Positions 58,245-64,000 of a stretch of 64,000 bases of DNA are shown piece by piece. The position numbers were made by a program, and so were the translations under genes. This DNA comes from Anaeramoeba flamelloides (taxonomy: Eukaryota > Metamonada > Anaeramoebidae): positions 527,001 through 591,000 of the forward strand of contig JANTQA010000012.1 of assembly GCA_027625915.1 (NCBI GenBank). The letters run 5' to 3'. The notes under the pieces were generated by a model that worked only from the letters and a program-made list of their open reading frames with translations, did no database searches and was not told the origin of the DNA. The number at the start of each line of letters is the position of its first letter. Position 1 is the stretch's first letter.

Positions 58245-59379
58245 TAAACTAAAATTCAAAATTTTCCACACAGCTAAAACGTTCCAAACAATCACAATAA
58301 TAAACTATTTTTCATAAATTTTGACTCACTTTAGAATGTTAATGGGGGTTGTTTTGAGGGTTTATTCCAGTATTCTTTACAAAAAATATTTTCAAATTTT
58401 TGGATCAGAATCATTTTTTCTAATTTTGCAAATTTTAGTTTTGCTTTTTCAAATTTTTGTTTTTCTTTTTCTTTCTTTTTCTTGAGCTTTTTCTTTTTTT
58501 TTTTTTTTTTTTTTTTTTCTTTTTTTTAAAAAAAAAGATCCTGTGGAAAAAAAAAAGAGATCTTCGAAAAGAAAAATAATCACTAAGAAAATTTCGACTA
58601 TGTAATGTCTTTGAAAATGGATTTAATTATTCATAAAAAATCTTGTTGTTCAACTTTTTTTCAGTGAAAGTTCAGTAATAAAAAATAGGTAATGCTCATT
58701 TCAAAAATTGTTACTCGCTCTTTTTTTAGTTTTTGGTTTTATTTTTTTTAATTTTTAATATATCAGGCTTTTATAGATTTAGAATGACTTAAAAGTTAAT
58801 CACAAATCATATTTAGTTACTAATTGTTCTTGAATACTAAAGGATAATTTTTTTTTTTCAATTTATTATTTCAAGTGAGTCACAATTTTTGAAAAAGAGT
58901 TTACAATTTCATTGAAATTTGAGATAATTTTGATTTTTGTAAAATATGAAAATCATTTTTTCATCTTTTAGTTTTTGTTTTCATTTCATTGTTTGAATTA
59001 CGTAATTTGCTTCGTTGGATCAAAATTTTTCTACAAGGTTTATATTATGTTAAAGTCAAGTTGTTCCAAATAGAAGAACTCAAATAAAATTAGTTGGTAG
59101 TATCTAACCTTTGATCGATCAATATTCCTAATAGAATTTAAACAAATCTACTAATGTATTTATTTGTTTTGCTCTCTCCAAAATTTTTAACACACCCATG
59201 ATTTATTTGTATTGATAATTATTTATTTATTGTTTTGTGAGTATTTTATTTTATAAAAAGGTGTTAACATTTCAATTAGTGAATGGTTCTAATTTGGTAA
59301 ATCTTCGAGAAGTGGTTAAATAAGTTTTTTTTTTTACAAATCGAATTTTGGTGTGTTAAAAATTTTGAATTGGTGTTTA
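58245..59379 (+). mobile_element. Mariner-like element M1b, interrupted
   Basis: Ends TAAACTAAAATTCAAAATTT and TTTTGAATTGGTGTTTA. Colinear with 44673-45206 except for a 613-bp insertion at 58301-58913. It is inserted at a TA in element R, where the copy at 43252 is uninterrupted. Confidence 0.7.
58301..58913. mobile_element. TA-flanked DNA element nested in M1b
   Basis: Inverted tips TAAACTATTTTTCATAAATTTTG and GTGAGTCACAATTTTTG..AGAGTTTA pair over about 28 bp (ACTCAC / GTGAGT). TA on both sides. The interior contains a long T-run near 58490-58518 and no ORF. The copy at 44673 shows the unoccupied site near 44730. Confidence 0.65.
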
Positions 59380-59455
59380 TATTAGTACATCAATATCGTT
59401 TTAAATCTTTTTTAAAAAACTTGATGAAATTTAGGCAAATCCGGGGTGCTAAGGG

Positions 59456-59835
59456 ATATATATATATATATTGTCGTTAGGGTTTTGAATTTTAAAGAAT
59501 TGATTTAAATCAAAAATTTTACTCAATTCATTTAAATTATGGAAAACCTATTTACCATATTACGATCTATTACTCCCAACTGTATTCTATTGTACTCTTA
59601 TACTATTTTTGAAAAAAATAAAAAAAATTCAAATGTCAAAAGTCGTGATTAATATTATTGCAATATAATAATAAAAAAAATAAAATAAAATTTTATTCTT
59701 TCTTATTTCTTTATATCCCAAATATATCCAATTAATTTAAATAATTAAATCTAATTAAAATTTTCCAATTAAAAAAAAAAAAATAAAAATTCTATGATTC
59801 AAAAAAAAAATAAATAATTAAAAAAAAAATAAAAG
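59456..59835. other. 5' flank of tail G (end of intron F-G)
   Basis: A (TA)n run, TTGTCGTTAGG, an FB2-like palindrome, then AT-rich DNA to AAAAG at 59835. It is homologous to the flanks of tails E and H. Confidence 0.55.
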
Positions 59836-60917
59836 GTGAATTAGGATTAGGACACAAAAAAAATGCTTTAAAACCAACCCAAATGAAACTTGAATTCCCT
59901 GTTGAAGACATTTCAAAAATCAGAATGGCATACCGATTAACCTCTATTCTGACAAATGATGGAAAACTTTATGTAACTGGTTATCATCAATCGACAGGGG
60001 TTGGAAGTGATTTAACCGAATTTAAACAATATCCACAATTTATAAATAATAATACAATCATTAAAGATATTGGTAGTGGTTATGAGTTGTTTGTAATATT
60101 AACACAAGATAATGAAATTTGGGTTCAGGGAAAATTTAATGATTTTAATTCCAATAATTCATCAGTGATTAGAAAAATTCAAACAAGAACTAATCTAAAC
60201 AATGATCTTTCAAATTATAATCAAATGAAATGCTGTGATGAAAATTTCATATTCTTTTTAAAAAAAAATTCATATTTAAGTCAAGATCTTGAAAAGTTAT
60301 TAAAAAATGGATACTTTTCTGATTGTGATATCCAAAATATTCCAGTTCATAAAATATTAATTGAGACAAGGATTGGAAAAACATTTGATTTGATCAAAAA
60401 ATATTTGGAATCAAATTGCAAATTAAATGAAATTCAAGATTTGTTAAAATGGATTTATTGTGATCAAATGATCAATTTCAAAAGAACAAATGAAATTTTA
60501 AATCATTTTGGAATCCAAGATGCACATAAAACCAAATTATTAAAAAATGATTTAAAACAATTATTATTTGATGAACAAACTTCTGATTTTAAACTTGTTG
60601 TGAAAAATGAAGAAGAAGAAGAAGAAGAAGAAGAAGAATTGTATATTCATAAATTTATCTTAGCAGCCAGAAGTGGATTATTTTTGAATATGTTTCAAAA
60701 TATTGAAGAAAATTTACATAAGGTCAAAGATTATTCTCAAAAATCATTAGAAACCATTGAATTATTAATATCATTTTTATACACTGACGAACTACCAATC
60801 ACTGCAGACACAGACCAAGAATTCATCAAAGAAGAATTTGAAGATATTGTTGATTATTATCAATTAAATCCGACAATACCAATGATGGATATTTTTGAAA
60901 AATGTTCCAAAATATAA
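59836..60917 (+). CDS. RCC1-BTB protein, tail exon G
   Basis: It follows AAAAG|GTGAATTAGG and continues head F in phase: ELGLGHKKNALKPTQMKLEF, then KLYVTGYHQSTGVGSDL and EIWVQGKFNDFNSNNSSV. BTB1 and BTB2 follow. The BTB2 acidic loop is a pure Glu run (nine residues, GAA/GAG repeats at about 60608-60640). TAA at 60915-60917. With head F it gives 571 aa. The intron would be 5.2 kb, the shortest of the three. The C-terminal 200 residues are almost unchanged relative to tails C and E, while the blade residues vary. Confidence 0.8.
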
Positions 60918-61096
60918 TTTTATAAAACAAATTAATTATTTCTAATATAGAAAAAATCCTTTTAACATTCAATTCTTTTGTTTTTCTGATTAAATAAATT
61001 TATCATTTATTTATTTCTATTTTTATTTTTATTTCTTTTATTATTGTTTTTCATTTTATTTAACTTTGGATTTTTATCAATAAATAAACATTTTTA

Positions 61097-61158
61097 TTCA
61101 GGAACACAAGATGGGTTAATAACTCCTCCCTTAAATAATAATAATAAAAAAAAATAAA
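61097..61158 (+). mobile_element. LINE-A 3'-end stub (paralogue of 46855)
   Basis: GATGGGTTAATAACTCCTCC followed by an A-run, in the same flank position as at 46855-46918. It was duplicated with the tail, not inserted independently. Confidence 0.6.
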
Positions 61159-61722
61159 TAAACATTTTTCAAACAAAATGGCCCAATTTTATTAAACAAA
61201 TAGAACACATTCTATGAGATTAATTCATTATTCTAATCAAAATAAATATTTATTTTTTAAATTTGATCATTTTTTCTCATTTTGCAAAAAAAATTTTATT
61301 GTTTTTCTCTTTTTCTTTTCTTTTTCTTTTTTCTTTTTTTCCTTTCTTTGAATTTTTCAAAAGTCAAAAAAAAAAAATGTTTGAAAGTCCAAATCAACAT
61401 TTTGAAAAGTGAGGGTTTTTAATTTTCTTTTAAAATTCAGACATATACAATTAAAAAAATTTATTTTTAACATTTTTAATTTTTGCAAGAAATTGATAAA
61501 TTTCGCACAAGGTGTTCCAATGAAAGTTGACCAAATATATTTTACAACATTTTTGATTTTTTGACAATTTATGGTTTTATATATTATTTTCTTTTATTAT
61601 TAACGATTCTAATACATAGTTTGTTATTTCTCATACTTCTAATCAATCTTGAATTGGTTTATTATTTTAAAAAAAAGTGAATTTTTCATTTTTGACTAAG
61701 CATCTTTGAGTGAAATGGAGTT

Positions 61723-61724
<2 letters not shown>
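61159..61724. mobile_element. TA-flanked DNA element M2 (paralogue of 46919)
   Basis: Left end TAAACATTTTTCAAACAAAATG and right end GAGTGAAATGGAGTTTG. It matches 46919-47484. Instead of the expected tail flank, a long TA run and a tail 5' flank follow directly. Confidence 0.6.

Positions 61725-61769
<45 letters not shown>
61725..61769. repeat. (TA)22 tract at a recombination junction
   Basis: 45 nt of pure TA. Left of it is a tail 3' flank (as after tail E). Right of it is a tail 5' flank (as before tails E and G). It is the probable crossover point that produced the extra tail H. Confidence 0.8.
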
Positions 61770-61771
<2 letters not shown>

Positions 61772-62162
61772 TTTGTCGTTAGGTTTTTTAAATTCAAAAG
61801 AATTGATGTAAATCCAAAATTTTACTGTATTCATTTAAATTATGGAAAACCTATTACCAGATTACGATCTCTTACACCAAAGTGTGTTCTATTGTGCTCT
61901 TACACTACTTTGAAAAAAATAAAAAAACTTCAAATGACATAAGTTATGATTAGTATCACCCTTATATAATAATAAAAAAAAATAAAATAAAAATTTATTC
62001 AATCTTATTTCTGTATATTCCCTGAAAAATCCAATTAATATAAATAATTTAATCGAATTAAATTTTTGAAATCAATAATTAAAAATAAAAAAAAATAAAA
62101 ATAAAAATTCTTCAATTACTAAATAAAAAAATCTATAATCAAAAAAAAAAAATAAATAAAAG
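61770..62162. other. 5' flank of tail H
   Basis: CTTTTGTCGTTAGG, an FB2-like palindrome (AATTCAAAAGAATTGATG..), then AT-rich DNA to AAAAG at 62162. Closest to 45219-45601. Confidence 0.55.
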
Positions 62163-63227
62163 GTGAATTAGGATTGGGACATGAAAATGATGTTTTAATA
62201 CCAACCCAAATCAAACTCGAATTCCCGATTGAAGAAATTTCGAAAAATCGGACCTACATACCGATTTTCCTGTATTCTGACACATGATGGAAAACTTTAT
62301 GTTACTGGTAATAATGAAATAACTGGGTTTGGAAGAGATTTAACAGAATTTACACAATATCCACAATTTAAAAATAATAATACAATCATAAAAGATATTG
62401 GTTGTGGTTATAAGTTATTTGTAATCTTAACACAAGATAATGAAATTTGGGTCCAGGGAAAATTTAATGGTTCGAATTCCGATAGTTCATCAGTAATTAG
62501 AAAAATTCAAACAGGAACTAATCTAAACAATGAACTTTCAACTTATAATCAAATAAAATGCTGTGGTATAAATTTAATCTTCTTTTTCAAATCAAATTCA
62601 TATTTAAGTCAAGATCTTGAAAAGTTATTAAAAAATGGATACTTTTCTGATTGTGATATCCAAAATATTCCAGTTCATAAAATATTAATTGAGACAAGGA
62701 TTGGAAAAACATTTGATTTGATCAAAAAATATTTGGAATCAAATTGCAAATTAAATGAAATTCAAGATTTGTTAAAATGGATTTATTGTGATGAAATGAT
62801 CAATTCCAAAAGAACAAATGAAATTTTAAATCATTTTGGAATCCAAAATGCACAAAAAACCAAATTATTAACAAATGATTTAAAACAATTATTATTTGAT
62901 GAAAAAACTTCTGATTTTAAACTTGTTGTGAAAAATGAAGAAGAAGAATTGTATATTCACAAATTCATTTTAGCAGCCAGAAGTGGATTATTTTTAAATA
63001 TGTTTCAAAATATTGAAGAAAATTTCCAAAAAGTCAAAGATTATTCTGGCAAATCATTAGAAACCATTGAATTATTAATTTCATTTTTGTACACTGACGA
63101 ACTACCCATCACTGCAGACACAGACCAAGAATTCATCAAAGAAGAATTTGAAGATATTGTTGAATATTATCAATTAAATCCGACAATTCCAATGATGAAT
63201 ATTTTTGAAAAATATTCCAAAATATAA
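62163..63227 (+). pseudogene. RCC1-BTB orphan tail exon H (frameshifted)
   Basis: It starts like the other tails (GTGAATTAGGATTGGGACAT, reading ELGLGHENDVLIPTQIKLEF). One extra base near 62243 (TCGAAAAATC for the TCAAAAATC of its relatives) shifts the frame. From the splice-phase frame it soon stops. After the shift the sequence is open to TAA 63225-63227: YRFSCILTHDGKLYVTG, EIWVQGKFNGSNSDSSSV, both BTB domains, and a short acidic loop EEEEL. No head exon lies between it and tail G, only 1.2 kb away. So it is probably a recent pseudo-exon, or a donor of sequence for gene conversion. Use as an alternative last exon for head F would fail at the frameshift. Confidence 0.7.
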
Positions 63228-64000
63228 TTTTATCAAACAAATTCATTATTCTAATATAGAAAAAAATCCTTATAAAATTCAAATCTATTTTTTTTTTATC
63301 AATTTAATAAATTAATTATTTAAACTCAATTAAAAAATTTTATTTTTTTTTCTTTTTCTATTTTTTAATTTTATTTAACTTTACGATTTTTAATAAATTA
63401 TTAAAGAATTTTTAATATTTGATTGATTGAAAGAAGAGAAGAAATAAAGAATATTTTCTAAAGATTTAGATATAAATAAAAAGATAACAATAATTATAAA
63501 TCAAATAAATCTTATTTGAATATATAAATTACAAATTATCAACTTTCATTATTTTTTCAAGAGTTTTGTTATTAAACAATTTTCTAGTCAAAGCAGTTTA
63601 GTTGTTTGTGTGTGTGTGTGGGGGGGGGGGGGGTATTACTTTTATAACTAACAATATATTTGCAGACTTAAAATAAGAAACATTTAAGATATCTTGTTTA
63701 AATTCCGAATTTCACTTTTAATTTTGAAAATTTCTAGTTTATACAAATCCGTTTTTAATCATTAATTTAAAATACACTTTGAAAATATTGGAAAATAAAG
63801 TTCACATTATATGATAATCTATCCAAATTATTTTCGATCACTTATAGGGTTTAATTTATTAAAGTTTAAAAAAAATAATTTTCAAAAATATTGAATCACT
63901 TTATAATGTTATTATAACTTAATAGGTACGTTTTGCCCCTTATTCTTCTCAAAATAAATTTTACAATTTTTAGATCACAACTATTTTTCTTTCTCTTTTC
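63228..64000. other. 3' flank of tail H
   Basis: Tail 3' flank (ATAATTTTATCAAACAAATT...) homologous to 709-760 and 1460-1640 up to about 63460, then AT-rich DNA. A TG/G tract lies at 63607. No gene is seen. Confidence 0.5.
63607..63633. repeat. (TG)n followed by G14
   Basis: TG repeats run into 14 consecutive G residues, an outlier in this AT-rich region. The length may be imprecise because such runs are hard to sequence. Confidence 0.85.

Larger units (their letters stand above)
57620..59455. mobile_element. Element R, reversed partial copy with nested insertion
   Basis: Bases 57620-58244 and 59380-59455 are the reverse complement of 43900-43260 and 43250-43172. The copy ends in CAAATCCGGGGTGCTAAGG. 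The half beyond 43900 is missing here. It is split by the M1b element at 58245-59379. Confidence 0.55.

Noticed and set aside
61706-61942. 78-codon frame including a run of Tyr-Ile repeats.
   Set aside because: It is translation of the (TA)22 microsatellite plus flank.
1-64000. tRNA, rRNA, CRISPR, prokaryotic promoters and terminators.
   Set aside because: No T-loop GGTTCRANYCC boxes, rRNA cores or spaced direct repeats were seen. The window is eukaryotic.

Overview
The window is eukaryotic and very AT-rich, with poly(T)/poly(A) runs, introns, and many LINE and DNA-transposon copies. It has no operons, tRNA or rRNA genes, or CRISPR arrays that I can see. The only recognisable host genes form one tandem family on the + strand encoding RCC1-repeat (beta-propeller) proteins with two C-terminal BTB/POZ domains. 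Such expansions, AT richness and RRM-bearing LINEs would fit a free-living protist such as an Anaeramoeba-like amoeba, but that is recall, not proof.

Each gene is split. A 'head' exon (about 630 nt, starting MSNIKSLGD, three RCC1 blades) ends inside an RCC1 motif at a phase-1 GT donor. A 'tail' exon (about 1.08 kb) starts at an AG with the complementary phase, completes the motif (...NG|ELGLG...), adds further blades and ends with two BTB domains. The layout is: tail A (1-708, head outside the window); head B (9100-9736) with tail C (20680-21767); head D (31871-32495) with tail E (45602-46674); head F (54037-54670) with tail G (59836-60917); and an orphan, frameshifted tail H (62163-63227). 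Predicted joined products are 574, 565 and 571 aa. The implied introns are 5 to 13 kb long and full of transposons. RCC1-BTB proteins elsewhere are often Cul3 ubiquitin-ligase adaptors, so a role as substrate adaptors with a diversified propeller face is a reasonable inference.

Almost everything else is mobile DNA. Three non-LTR (LINE) families are seen: LINE-A (minus-strand copies at 5.2-6.9, 37.1-38.3 and 38.5-40.2 kb), LINE-B (+ strand, 22.7-26.2 kb plus 3' ends), and LINE-C (minus strand, about 6.2 kb, full length but decayed, 12.97-19.17 kb), which also has a 685-bp internally deleted derivative at 767-1451. DNA elements include TA-flanked Tc1/mariner-like short elements of about 550 bp, one decayed Tc1/mariner transposase, TTAA-flanked long-inverted-repeat elements, and several foldback/palindromic families.

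The modules are paralogous, so one copy often shows the empty target site of an element present in another. This fixes the ends and target duplications of many insertions. Comparing the D-E and F-G modules also shows that the head exons differ far more than the introns and flanks beside them, with changes clustered in propeller loops. That, together with the split-exon layout and a foldback element whose centre is inverted between paralogous sites, is the most interesting content.
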